Shown here: positions 7,492 to 14,701 of the stretch, one piece after another
How positions within the stretch are numbered: the stretch's first letter is position 1
Layout: each line of letters begins with the position of its first letter
From: an uncultured Oscillospiraceae bacterium
Lineage (GTDB): Bacteria > Bacillota > Clostridia > Oscillospirales > Oscillospiraceae
Direction: 5' to 3'
NCBI GenBank assembly: GCA_900752285.1
Contig: CAADUW010000220.1
Span: forward strand, 1 to 23,859
DNA length: 23,859 nucleotides
Notes under the pieces: model-generated
What the model was told of the DNA's origin: nothing
The model's database searches: none
What the model saw: only the letters and a program-made list of their open reading frames with translations
Position numbers and translations under genes: made by a program

Positions 7492-8808
7492 ATGAATATT
7501 ATTCTCTTATCCGGCGGATCGGGGAAACGGCTCTGGCCCCTTTCCAATGACGTCCGTTCCAAGCAGTTTATCAAGATCTTCAGGACCCCGGAGGGGGACT
7601 ATGCCTCCATGGTTCAGCGGGTATACCGGCAGATCCGCCGGGCGGACCCGGAGGCCCGGATAACCATCGCCGCCCCCCGCACCCAGGTTTCCGCCATTCA
7701 CAACCAGCTGGGACAGGATACCGCCATCAGTGTAGAGCCCTGCCGCCGGGACACCTTCCCCGCCATCGCCCTTGCGGCGGCGTACCTCCACGATGTGGGC
7801 GGCGCGCCGGAAAACGAGGCCGTGGTCATCTGCCCCGTGGATCCCTACGTAGAGGACGACTATTTTGAGACGCTCAAAAAGCTGGACCGGCAGATTCGGG
7901 AAGATCAGGCAAATCTGGTGCTGATGGGCATTGAGCCCACCTATCCCAGCGAAAAATACGGCTACATCATCCCCGAAAGCGACGGGGATGTCAGCTTTGT
8001 ATCCTGCTTCCGGGAAAAGCCCGACGCCAGAACCGCCGAGGGCTACATTGCCCGGGGCGCCCTCTGGAACGGGGGTGTGTTTGCCTGCCGGATCGGCTAT
8101 CTGCTGGAAAAGGCCCGGCAGGAATTCGGCTTCTGCGGCTACGCCCGGATGTTCGCCCAATATGAAACGCTGAAAAAAATATCCTTTGACTATGCGGTGG
8201 TGGAAAAGGAGCCGAAAATTCAGGTGGTCCGCTTCCGGGGCTCCTGGAAGGACATCGGCACCTGGAACACCCTGTCGGAGGCCATGGAGGAGCAGGCGGT
8301 GGGCAACGCCATTCTGTCGGACACCTGCCAGAATGTGCACGTGCTCAACGAGCTGAGCGTGCCGGTTGTCTGCATGGGGCTGAAGGACGTGGTAGTCTCC
8401 GCCTCCGCAGAAGGGATTCTGGTATCCGACAAGGCCCAGTCCAGCTATATCAAGCCCATTGTGGACAAAATCGATCAGCAGATCATGTTCGCGGAGAAAA
8501 GCTGGGGCAGCTACCGGGTGCTGGATGTGGAGGAAGAGAGTCTGACCATCAAGGTGACCCTGAACCCGGGCAGCCGGATGAACTACCACAGCCACACCCG
8601 CCGGGACGAGGTATGGACGGTGGTATCCGGCACCGGCAGCGCCGTTCTGGATGGACGGAAGCGGAGCATCCGCCCCGGCGACGTGCTGACCATGCCCGCC
8701 GGTACCCGCCACACCGTCAGCGCCGAAACCGAGCTGAAAATCATCGAGGTTCAGCTGGGAAAGGACATCAGCGTAAACGACAAGCAGAAATACCCCCTGC
8801 CGGAATAA
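7492..8808 (+). CDS. manC: Mannose-1-phosphate guanylyltransferase with C-terminal cupin
   Basis: Makes GDP-mannose from mannose-1-phosphate and GTP, the substrate of the Gmd enzyme encoded two genes upstream. In the 438-aa protein the nucleotidyltransferase signature GGSGKRLWP is at residues 8-16, followed by SKQF, VEPCRRDTFPAIALAA and FREKPD. The last 100 residues form a cupin (NYHSHTRRDEVWTVVSGTG, GDVLTMPAGTRHTV) as in type II phosphomannose isomerase/guanylyltransferases, so a second isomerase activity is possible. The length is slightly below the usual 460-480 aa of bifunctional ManC/AlgA proteins. GGGAGGAA precedes the ATG at 40 bp after fcl. No phosphomannomutase is found here, so mannose-1-phosphate must come from a gene elsewhere. 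Confidence 0.94.
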   Translation: MNIILLSGGSGKRLWPLSNDVRSKQFIKIFRTPEGDYASMVQRVYRQIRRADPEARITIAAPRTQVSAIHNQLGQDTAISVEPCRRDTFPAIALAAAYLHDVGGAPENEAVVICPVDPYVEDDYFETLKKLDRQIREDQANLVLMGIEPTYPSEKYGYIIPESDGDVSFVSCFREKPDARTAEGYIARGALWNGGVFACRIGYLLEKARQEFGFCGYARMFAQYETLKKISFDYAVVEKEPKIQVVRFRGSWKDIGTWNTLSEAMEEQAVGNAILSDTCQNVHVLNELSVPVVCMGLKDVVVSASAEGILVSDKAQSSYIKPIVDKIDQQIMFAEKSWGSYRVLDVEEESLTIKVTLNPGSRMNYHSHTRRDEVWTVVSGTGSAVLDGRKRSIRPGDVLTMPAGTRHTVSAETELKIIEVQLGKDISVNDKQKYPLPE

Positions 8809-8821
8809 AACTGACGTTTCC

Positions 8822-9304
8822 ATGAAAATCAAGGGCAAAAAAGGAGCCGATCAGGCTGCCCAGGCCGGCTGCCTGGATAGCGGCGGCCAGGTCATCAGCG
8901 TTGTGGCGGATGCTCTGCACAGCCATCTGGAGCAGCCCAATGTTCTCTACCTCAGCGAAGAGGACTATGATATGCCCTTTTCCACCCTGCGGGCGCTGCG
9001 GCGCAACCGGGTGATCCATGCTCTTGGCCAGGTGGTGCTGGTGGCCCAGAGCAGGGCAGGGCAGGGCGGAACCTGGAATGGCACTGCCAGGAATCTCCAG
9101 AACCGATGGACGCCAGTCCGGGTTCTGGACGATGGCAGCGAGGGCGCTCAGGCCCTGGGATATCTGGAACTGGAGGATTTGGCTCAGATGATTGGCTCCC
9201 ATAACTTCTGCCATGCCTGCTTCAGTGGAGAATACCCCACCGAGATTCCGTCCCACACGGAAAAGGACCGCTTTGAAGGCCCTCTTTCCAAGAAAAAGCC
9301 GTAA
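8822..9304 (+). pseudogene. Chimeric remnant: DprA-like fragment joined to PurF C-terminus
   Basis: An open frame of 160 codons that begins 13 bp after manC without a ribosome site. Residues about 1-110 read like the interior of a DprA-like (SLOG/Rossmann) DNA-processing protein: GADQAAQAGCLDSGGQVISV, FSTLRALRRNRVIHALG, GQGGTW and WTPVRVLDDG. The N-terminal part of that fold, including the nucleotide-binding start, is missing. From about residue 111 the sequence switches to what looks like the C-terminus of amidophosphoribosyltransferase (PurF): LGYLELEDLAQ, then C-x2-CF-x-G-x-YPTEIP. The join falls at a short shared run (GA..ALGYL). I read this as two gene scraps fused by illegitimate recombination. 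It could be a translated novel fusion, but lack of a start signal argues against that. Confidence 0.6.
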
Positions 9305-9309
9305 AAAGT

Positions 9310-9423
9310 GTCCTGCCGGAATGCGGCTGCATCCTCTTTGACATCAGCTCTATCCGCTTTGGCAACATCCTTTCCCCGACGGAAAAGGCCATGATCCTCT
9401 ATCTCAGCCGTCTTGCCCAGTAG
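9310..9423 (+). pseudogene. Unidentified short coding fragment
   Basis: In a frame different from the preceding remnant, 37 codons read VLPECGCILFDISSIRFGNI... and end LYLSRLAQ with a TAG stop. There is no start codon or ribosome site. The FDISSI piece faintly recalls IS4/IS1634-type transposases, but the match is too short to name. It is probably further gene debris in the same recombined stretch. Confidence 0.25.
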
Positions 9424-9441
9424 GGCCGACGATCTGGGACG

Positions 9442-9488
9442 AATTCCCCGCGCTGGGATGAAAATGAGCGCGGGGAATTTATTTTTTC
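9442..9488 (+). terminator. Intrinsic terminator after the GDP-fucose operon
   Basis: A perfect 13-bp stem pairs AATTCCCCGCGCT (9442-9454) with AGCGCGGGGAATT (9467-9479), with a 12-nt loop and a following T-rich tail (TATTTTTT). It is the first strong terminator downstream of manC, about 630 bp after its stop, beyond the gene debris. Confidence 0.88.
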
Positions 9489-9527
9489 TATATTCGTCCT
9501 AGTGGATTGATATTCGTCCCTGAACGC

Positions 9528-9556
9528 TTGAAAATGGGGGAGATTTGTGGTATTTT
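9528..9556 (+). promoter_or_regulatory. Promoter of the surface protein gene
   Basis: TTGAAA (9528-9533) is separated by 17 bp from TATTTT (9551-9556), which is preceded by an extended -10 TGG. The ATG used lies about 60 nt downstream, with AAAGGAG ahead of it. Two direct copies of TATTCGTCC lie just upstream (9491-9499 and 9511-9519). Confidence 0.5.
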
Positions 9557-9616
9557 AATAAACAGAAAGCTGTGCCCCTTGGCATTTTGCGGGGGGAGCG
9601 AAAGGAGCTGCTGTTT

Positions 9617-12600
9617 ATGAGAAAAGTATCGGATGTTCTGCGCAGGATTTGCGCCCTGGCGCTGTGCCTGTGTATGATGGCCCAGTATATGCCCATGGCG
9701 GGTTTTGCGGAGGAGGGGACGGAGGCCCAGGCCGCCCAGGCCGCTGAAACCGGAAAAGACACCGGGGACACCAAAGACCCGGCAGATACCGGGAACCCGG
9801 ACGATACCGGGAACCCGGCAGACCCCAAGGACCCGGGCGACACCGGGAACCCGGCAGACCCCAAGGACCCGGGGGATACCGGGAATCCGGAAGACACCGG
9901 AAATCCGGACAACACCGGGAACTCGGAAGACGCCCAGGAGGATCCGGCCCCTATGAACCCGGACCCCGATCAGGGGGCGCTGGAAGCGGCCCGGGCCGGG
10001 AAAACCGTCACCGCCTGGACCTGGGTGCAGCCGGAGGATGAGGAGGAGCAGATTTTGAATCCGGAGACCGGGGACGTGTGTCTCTCCACCACCCAGGAAT
10101 CGCCCATCCCCATGGAGCTTCTTACCGGCGCCCTGCCCAGGGCCATTCTGGCCACGGTGGAGGGGACGGAGGAGACCGTCACCCTGGGCCCCTGGACCTG
10201 CGCAGACTACCCCGCCGAGGGGGCCTACACCGGGGCGTATACCTTTGTGACCACCCTGCCGGAGGGCTATACCCTGGCAGAGGGCGTGGCGGCATTGGAG
10301 GTAAAGGTACGCTTTGACCAGCCGGAGACGTTGGCGGAGGGTACCGTCAGCACAAAGGATGAGCTGAATGCCGCACTGAGCGATGCAAGTGTAACAAAAA
10401 TTTATATCACCGACGACATGAAATATAATGATCCGCTGAACGCAACCAAGCCCGTTCAGGTGAATGCGGGTGTGACACTCACATTGAATGATTACGACAC
10501 AACTGTGTCTGGCACGATTATAAACAATGGTACAATTTGGGTAAAAAGTAAAAAATGCTCCTGGACAGCAATGACTACCGGCACTGGTAAGTTGATTGGC
10601 GGCACGGATTCGTGGAATGACCCTTCCACCTATGTTGACTATGGCTGCGTCCCGGAAACAATGTTGGAAAACTCGAACTGCCGTATCAATATTGTGAAGG
10701 ATATTTCTAAACCGGTTACTGCAACGCTGCCCGATACTATGCAGACCGGAGATACCATCAGCGTTACATTCAGCAATCTGATTGATGGCGTAGATCCCAC
10801 CCGAGTATTCACCTATGTCTGGAAAGACGGCAGCAGCTTCACAATATATGATGGACACCCAACACCGACATTAACGGAGACCGGCGTACTAAAGCTGACT
10901 CTCACCCCGAAAAAGCCCTATGTGATGCGCACATCTTCCGGAACTAATGGCAGTCTGGATGCGCAGGGTACTGTGACGCAGAAGCTGCTGGATACAATTT
11001 ATGTCGACCAGACGAATGGGAAGGATTCCAATCTGGGTGATACTGCGGCACAGCCTGTGAAAAGCATAGATAAAGCGATGGATAAGATCACCGACGGCGG
11101 AAAAATCGTTCTGCTGAGCGATTACAGCGGTCTGATCGTTTTCAACAAGAGCGTTACGGTCAAGTGCGAAGATGGAAACGCTTTTGCGCTGACATCTTCA
11201 TCTCCCAATTATGTGTCGGATGGCATCACCGTCACACTGGAAAAGCTGAATTTTTCGGATTCCATTTTCTGTAAAAACACGCAGGGCACCGGCTCGCTGA
11301 TTTTCACGAACTGCACCGGCAGCCTTTCCATCGGTTCGGGTGATATTTCTAATATTACCATGGAAAATAGCCAGCTCAGCGGCAACATCAGTGCATCCAA
11401 TTTGCTCACCATGAAGTCTTCTACATTCAGTGGTCAATTCCATACAGAGAATTTCACCGCCGAGGGTGACTGCACCATCAACTGCAAAAGGAATGCCCCC
11501 AGTCTCATCAGCGGCACGGTTACTGCAGGAACGCCGGTCAAGCTGGTTCCTTTTGAAAACGCCGAAGCCGGAGATAAGCTGTTAGAGGTTCCTGATTCGA
11601 CAGCAGCAACCAGCTTTGCATTATCTGACACAAGCGGTGCGTATGGCGTTGTGTTCAGCCAACAGTATAACGGAAATTATCTGTGCCTGGCGCAGCGTAT
11701 TACATCTGAAAATGGTAAGATTGCTGTTGGCAATGAGCCGCAAATCAATCATGTGCCAACTACTCCTGCCAGGGTCAGGTTGTCTGGATTTGGCTCTGAG
11801 ATAAGTACCTTCGATGCGGCATGGAGCGGAAATGCCGGTACAAGCTGGAGCACTGACGAGATACCGAAACTGATCGTAACACTGAAAGCAAATGACTTCT
11901 ATTTCTTCGATGACAGTTTTGATGTAAACAAGTTGCAGGTTTACTCCTGGACAGATATGACCACATCTCCCGCTTTTGACAATGAAGCAAAGAATGACAA
12001 GGTTACCTGTAAAGTAGAGGACGGTCAGGGGATCGGCGGCGGTGGAACGACCTTTACATTTACGGTAGAGTATCCGAAAATTGAGCGGCTAAAGCAGAAT
12101 CTCATAATGGACACCGCAGACCGCACGGCTTCTTGCAAGGAAGTGCTGCAGCCCCGCCATGTCGGCAACCCACAGGGTACTTTGAGTTATGAGAGCAGCG
12201 ATCCTCAAATCGCTTCGGTGGATTCAGCAACCGGTGTAATCACGGTAAACAAGCCGGGTACGGTGACAATCACTATTCACGCAGCGCAAACGGATACGTA
12301 TGCCGCTGCCCAAATAAGCTATAATCTCGTCATCAGCCACAAATATTCAGACACATATAAAGCTGATGATGAAACCCATTGGAAGGAGTGTGCCTGCGGC
12401 GAGAAAACCGATGTGAACAACCATGCGGATGACAACAAGGATCACAAGTGTGACCTCTGCGACAAGGTTTTGAGCGAGTGCGCCGATACCAATAAGGATC
12501 ATAAATGCGACCTTTGCGGCAAAGCACTCAGTGAACACTCCGGCGGCACGGCCACCTGCAAGGACAAGGCAAAGTGCGAGGTCTGCGGCGAAAGCTACGG

Positions 12601-12943
12601 AGAGCTTGACCCGAACAACCACGCCAACCTCAAGCATATAGATGCAAAGGCGGCAACAAAGACTTCTGAGGGCAATATCGAATATTGGTACTGCGCTGAC
12701 TGCGGCAAGTATTATAAGGATGCCAAAGCAACACAGGAAATCACCAAGGAGCAGACTGTAACGGCGAAGCTGCCAAGTAATAACAACGGTAGCAACAATA
12801 AACCGGGTAACAATGCAACCACTTCGCCTAAGACCGGCGACAGCAGCAATCTTGCCTTATGGATCGCACTGCTGCTTGCCAGCGGCGCTGCGCTAATCCT
12901 CACAACTGTTATCAGCAGAAAGAAAAAGCGCAGCGTAAAGTAA
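9617..12943 (+). CDS. Sortase-anchored surface protein with repeats
   Basis: A 1108-aa secreted protein. The start at 9617 (MRKVSD) is chosen over an upstream in-frame ATG because AAAGGAG lies about 9 nt before it and it opens a classic signal peptide, cleaved after about residue 31 (AGFA). Then come an acidic Pro/Asp repeat stalk, a region that may form a right-handed beta-helix (about 470-700, IYVDQTNGKDSN), a BIG2-like immunoglobulin domain (SYESSDPQIASVDSATG), and Cys-rich repeats of the NKDHKCDLC type. At the end there is a sorting signal SPKTG (1070-1074), a hydrophobic span and the basic tail RKKKRSVK. The motif departs from LPxTG but matches variants used in clostridia. Base composition falls from GC-rich to clearly AT-richer near 10,350, so the gene looks mosaic. 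Adhesion is the probable role; ligand unknown. Confidence 0.9.
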   Translation: MRKVSDVLRRICALALCLCMMAQYMPMAGFAEEGTEAQAAQAAETGKDTGDTKDPADTGNPDDTGNPADPKDPGDTGNPADPKDPGDTGNPEDTGNPDNTGNSEDAQEDPAPMNPDPDQGALEAARAGKTVTAWTWVQPEDEEEQILNPETGDVCLSTTQESPIPMELLTGALPRAILATVEGTEETVTLGPWTCADYPAEGAYTGAYTFVTTLPEGYTLAEGVAALEVKVRFDQPETLAEGTVSTKDELNAALSDASVTKIYITDDMKYNDPLNATKPVQVNAGVTLTLNDYDTTVSGTIINNGTIWVKSKKCSWTAMTTGTGKLIGGTDSWNDPSTYVDYGCVPETMLENSNCRINIVKDISKPVTATLPDTMQTGDTISVTFSNLIDGVDPTRVFTYVWKDGSSFTIYDGHPTPTLTETGVLKLTLTPKKPYVMRTSSGTNGSLDAQGTVTQKLLDTIYVDQTNGKDSNLGDTAAQPVKSIDKAMDKITDGGKIVLLSDYSGLIVFNKSVTVKCEDGNAFALTSSSPNYVSDGITVTLEKLNFSDSIFCKNTQGTGSLIFTNCTGSLSIGSGDISNITMENSQLSGNISASNLLTMKSSTFSGQFHTENFTAEGDCTINCKRNAPSLISGTVTAGTPVKLVPFENAEAGDKLLEVPDSTAATSFALSDTSGAYGVVFSQQYNGNYLCLAQRITSENGKIAVGNEPQINHVPTTPARVRLSGFGSEISTFDAAWSGNAGTSWSTDEIPKLIVTLKANDFYFFDDSFDVNKLQVYSWTDMTTSPAFDNEAKNDKVTCKVEDGQGIGGGGTTFTFTVEYPKIERLKQNLIMDTADRTASCKEVLQPRHVGNPQGTLSYESSDPQIASVDSATGVITVNKPGTVTITIHAAQTDTYAAAQISYNLVISHKYSDTYKADDETHWKECACGEKTDVNNHADDNKDHKCDLCDKVLSECADTNKDHKCDLCGKALSEHSGGTATCKDKAKCEVCGESYGELDPNNHANLKHIDAKAATKTSEGNIEYWYCADCGKYYKDAKATQEITKEQTVTAKLPSNNNGSNNKPGNNATTSPKTGDSSNLALWIALLLASGAALILTTVISRKKKRSVK
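9784..9930 (+). repeat. Tandem repeat encoding DTGNPADPKDPG
   Basis: Two successive 36-bp units encode DTGNPADPKDPG, flanked by shorter 18-bp units (DTGNPD, DTGNPE, DNTGNS). The repeat forms the stalk just after the signal peptide region of the surface protein. Such direct repeats expand and contract by slippage or recombination, so copy number probably varies between strains. Confidence 0.85.
12434..12547 (+). repeat. Cysteine-rich 57-bp duplicated unit
   Basis: Two adjacent 57-bp units encode NKDHKCDLCDKVLSECADT and NKDHKCDLCGKALSEHSGG. They differ at several third positions (for example CAC/CAT, AAG/AAA), so the duplication is old. The C-x2-C pairs, together with further C-x2-C pairs at about 12,400 and 12,560-12,710, could bind metal or form disulfides on the cell surface. 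Confidence 0.8.
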
Positions 12944-12956
12944 AATCAAATATTTA

Positions 12957-13608
12957 ACCCAAGGGCGGCTGTCGGAAACGACGGCCGGGGAACAGACCGG
13001 TTTTGTACCCCTAGCCCAGCAGAGCCGTTACCCCTATCAGCCCCCGGCGGACAGCGGTGATTCAGGTATACCCGGCAGCTCCGGCGGCTCCGGCCCCCAG
13101 GACGGCGGCGACATCACCCTGATGCACCCCGGCCAGTTCAGGCTCCTGGCAGATACGGTGAAAACCGGCGAAGCCAAGGTAAAGGTTTCCGGCGTGCCCC
13201 TGGTGCTCCGGTTTTGTAACTACGGAGAATCGGTATCCGTTCTGGAATCCGCCACGGCCCCGGAGATCCCGGGCTACACCGCCATTCTGGAATCCGACGG
13301 CACCACCGCCTATATCCCCACCGCCTGGCTGGAAGATCATCAGGCTTTCACCCCCTGGCAAGGCTACGCCGGCAACAACTGCAAGCTCTATGAGCACTAT
13401 CTGCTATTGGGCAAGGAGGTCAGATCTTTGTACACCAACAAACCCCTGACAGTCCTCTGGGACACGGGCCGCACTGCCCTGGTGCAGGTGGACGGAGAGC
13501 GGTTCTACGCCGCCTCTGCCACCCTGCTGAAGACCCCACTGGTGGTCGTGACCCCCGCCCCGGAAAGCGGCGGCAGCAGCGACCTGTGGACACCACCGGC
13601 GCTGTAAC
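12957..13608 (+). pseudogene. GC-rich 3' remnant of a secreted or surface protein
   Basis: An open frame continues from about 12,939 to the stop at 13,608 but has no plausible start near its beginning; the first ATG (13,122) lies mid-way and lacks a ribosome site. The translation starts with a Pro/Gly/Ser linker (YPYQPPADSGDSG, GSSGGSGPQDGG) and then a domain with alternating strands (GYTAILESDGTTAYIPTAWL, ALVQVDGERFYAASATLL) that looks SH3-like. I cannot name a family. Its base composition matches the GC-rich 5' part of the surface protein gene, not the AT-richer middle. It may be the displaced original 3' end of that gene. A genuine gene with a non-standard start is less likely. Confidence 0.45.
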
Positions 13609-13629
13609 AGCCAATAGCCCCACAAAAAC

Positions 13630-13656
13630 GGGGCTGCCTCACGAACAGGCAGCCCC
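13630..13656 (-). terminator. Hairpin with T-tract on the minus strand
   Basis: A perfect 10-bp stem pairs GGGGCTGCCT with AGGCAGCCCC around a 7-nt loop. The T-run (GTTTTTG) follows on the minus strand, so it would stop leftward transcription; on the plus strand no U-tract follows. It may have served the cell-wall cluster before the insertion sequence arrived. Confidence 0.6.
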
Positions 13657-13665
13657 CCGAAAAAG

Positions 13666-13710
13666 GCTCTATGTCAATAGTTGGAGTAGAGACAAAACAC
13701 AAATAATTGG
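13666..13710. mobile_element. Possible truncated ISL3-like end
   Basis: The sequence GGCTCTATGTCAATAGTTGG at 13666 resembles the GGCTCT...GTCAA terminal repeats of ISL3-family insertion sequences. The element is cut short where the IS1182-like end begins at 13711. The call rests on a remembered consensus over about 18 bp, so it is tentative. Confidence 0.3.
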
Positions 13711-13782
13711 GGGGCTGTTAGAAAAGTCCCATCTTTAACGCAGCAGTCAGTACCTCTCGGCACTGGCAAAAAAGTGAAGAAG

Positions 13783-13818
13783 AAACGGCTGCAGCCAGTT
13801 GAGGTTGCAGCCGTTTTG
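13783..13818 (+). terminator. Terminator inside the left end of the IS
   Basis: An 11-bp stem pairs AAACGGCTGCA (13783-13793) with TGCAGCCGTTT (13806-13816), followed by TTG. It sits between the left inverted repeat and the transposase start, where it would block transcription entering from outside, a known way for insertion sequences to limit transposase expression. Confidence 0.65.
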
Positions 13819-13858
13819 TAGTATCATTAAAGTCCCACCAAAAATGAAAACTACAAGA

Positions 13859-14525
13859 ATGAATTATACACCAATCCAACTGAAATTACCAGTGGATATG
13901 GAAAGAATTATTGAAATAAATGATTCGGTATATACTTTCAATGAAGTGGTGTCCCATATTGATCTGAAAAAATACTTTGTACTGCCAAGAGCATGGAATG
14001 GAAAAATACATGAAGTTCCCTATGTACGAGGAAACCAAGGACAAGAAATATCGTGACGATCCATATCGTGCCGTGAATTTCCGAGTAAATGAAGCGGGAC
14101 GGCTGGTTTGTCCAAACATCAAGGAATTTCTTTTCCTACGGACAGAACCGGTAAAGGGCAACCAATATGGGAGGACCGTAGAACTTCACCAGTGCGAGGA
14201 TTGCAGCGGCTGTCCGCACCGAGCCAAATGTCACAAAAGCGGATCTGACCGAATCATCCGTCTGAACTATGAACTGACATCCATACACAAGGAGGTTCTC
14301 GACAATCTGAACAGCATTCATGGCGCGTTGCTCCGTATGAACCGTTCCATACAATCCGAAGGGACTTATGGCGAAATAAAGGCAACCCGAGGATACGAGC
14401 GGTTCCGAAGAAGGGGCATAAACAAGGCAATTTTGGAGATTGCCCTGATAAGCTGCGGTTTTAACCTGCACAAGTACCATTTGAGCAAATTAGCAAAGGC
14501 CAATCCGGCCAAGGCTGCTGGATGA
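13859..14525 (+). pseudogene. Truncated, frameshifted IS1182-family transposase
   Basis: From the ATG at 13859 the frame encodes the family's N-terminus (MNYTPIQLKLPVDMERIIEI through VYTFNEVVSHIDLKKYF). At about 13,974-13,980 the match jumps to a different frame and to the C-terminal third: LYCQEHGMEKYMKFP, the Cys-rich CEDCSGCPHRAKC, and the end RGYERFRRRGINKAILEIA. The middle, which carries most of the DDE catalytic core, is missing. The deletion thus shifted the reading frame, and the first frame stops soon after, at 14,056. The base composition is lower in GC than the flanking host genes. Confidence 0.85.
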
Positions 14526-14620
14526 ATAGCCCCCAAAAACTGCCGAAGAAACGCCATTTTTCTCCGGCTGTGGTTGGTGTACTCATTTTTTGCAGAAAAG
14601 TTATCCACAGCCTTGATGGG

Positions 14621-14661
14621 TAAGAAAAAGCAGACCCTTTCCATTTCGGAAAAGAGTCTGC
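14621..14661 (-). terminator. Terminator of the cell-wall cluster, inside the IS right end
   Basis: GCAGACCCTTTCC (14630-14642) pairs with GGAAAAGAGTCTGC (14648-14661) with one bulge and a 5-nt loop. Read on the minus strand the stem is followed by TTTTTCTT, a good intrinsic terminator. It lies within the insertion sequence, about 40 bp past the S41 protease stop. Confidence 0.75.
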
Positions 14662-14701
14662 GATTTCCTGTTGGGGTTATTTAACAGCCCCTTTTTCTGA
14701 A

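Larger units (their letters stand above)
13711..14691 (+). mobile_element. Internally deleted IS1182-like element
   Basis: The ends are inverted repeats GGGGCTGTTA (13711-13720) and TAACAGCCCC (14682-14691). Between them lie the two ends of a DDE transposase of the IS1182 family. The span of 981 bp is far shorter than the roughly 1.6-1.9 kb usual for the family, in line with an internal deletion of about 300 codons. Inward-acting terminator hairpins lie near both ends. No target-site duplication is evident next to the repeats. The transposase is not functional, though the ends could still be acted on in trans by a related copy. Confidence 0.8.

Noticed and set aside
9784..9930. Regular repeats as a CRISPR array
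   Set aside because: The units are contiguous, without unique spacers, and encode an in-frame protein stalk.
9488..10858. Minus-strand frame with PGVxRVxGV repeats
   Set aside because: It is the antisense reading of the DNA repeats in the surface protein gene, with no start signal and no promoter.
12967..12986. Hairpin with GAAA loop after the surface protein gene as a terminator
   Set aside because: The 8-bp stem has no U-tract after it and lies in the reading frame of the GC-rich remnant.
13122..13608. Independent gene starting at ATG 13122
   Set aside because: No ribosome site, and the frame is open and protein-like well upstream of this ATG, so it is more likely an internal Met of a truncated gene.
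14601..14609. Perfect DnaA box TTATCCACA
   Set aside because: A single box inside an insertion-sequence end, without clustering or an AT-rich unwinding region, does not indicate an origin.
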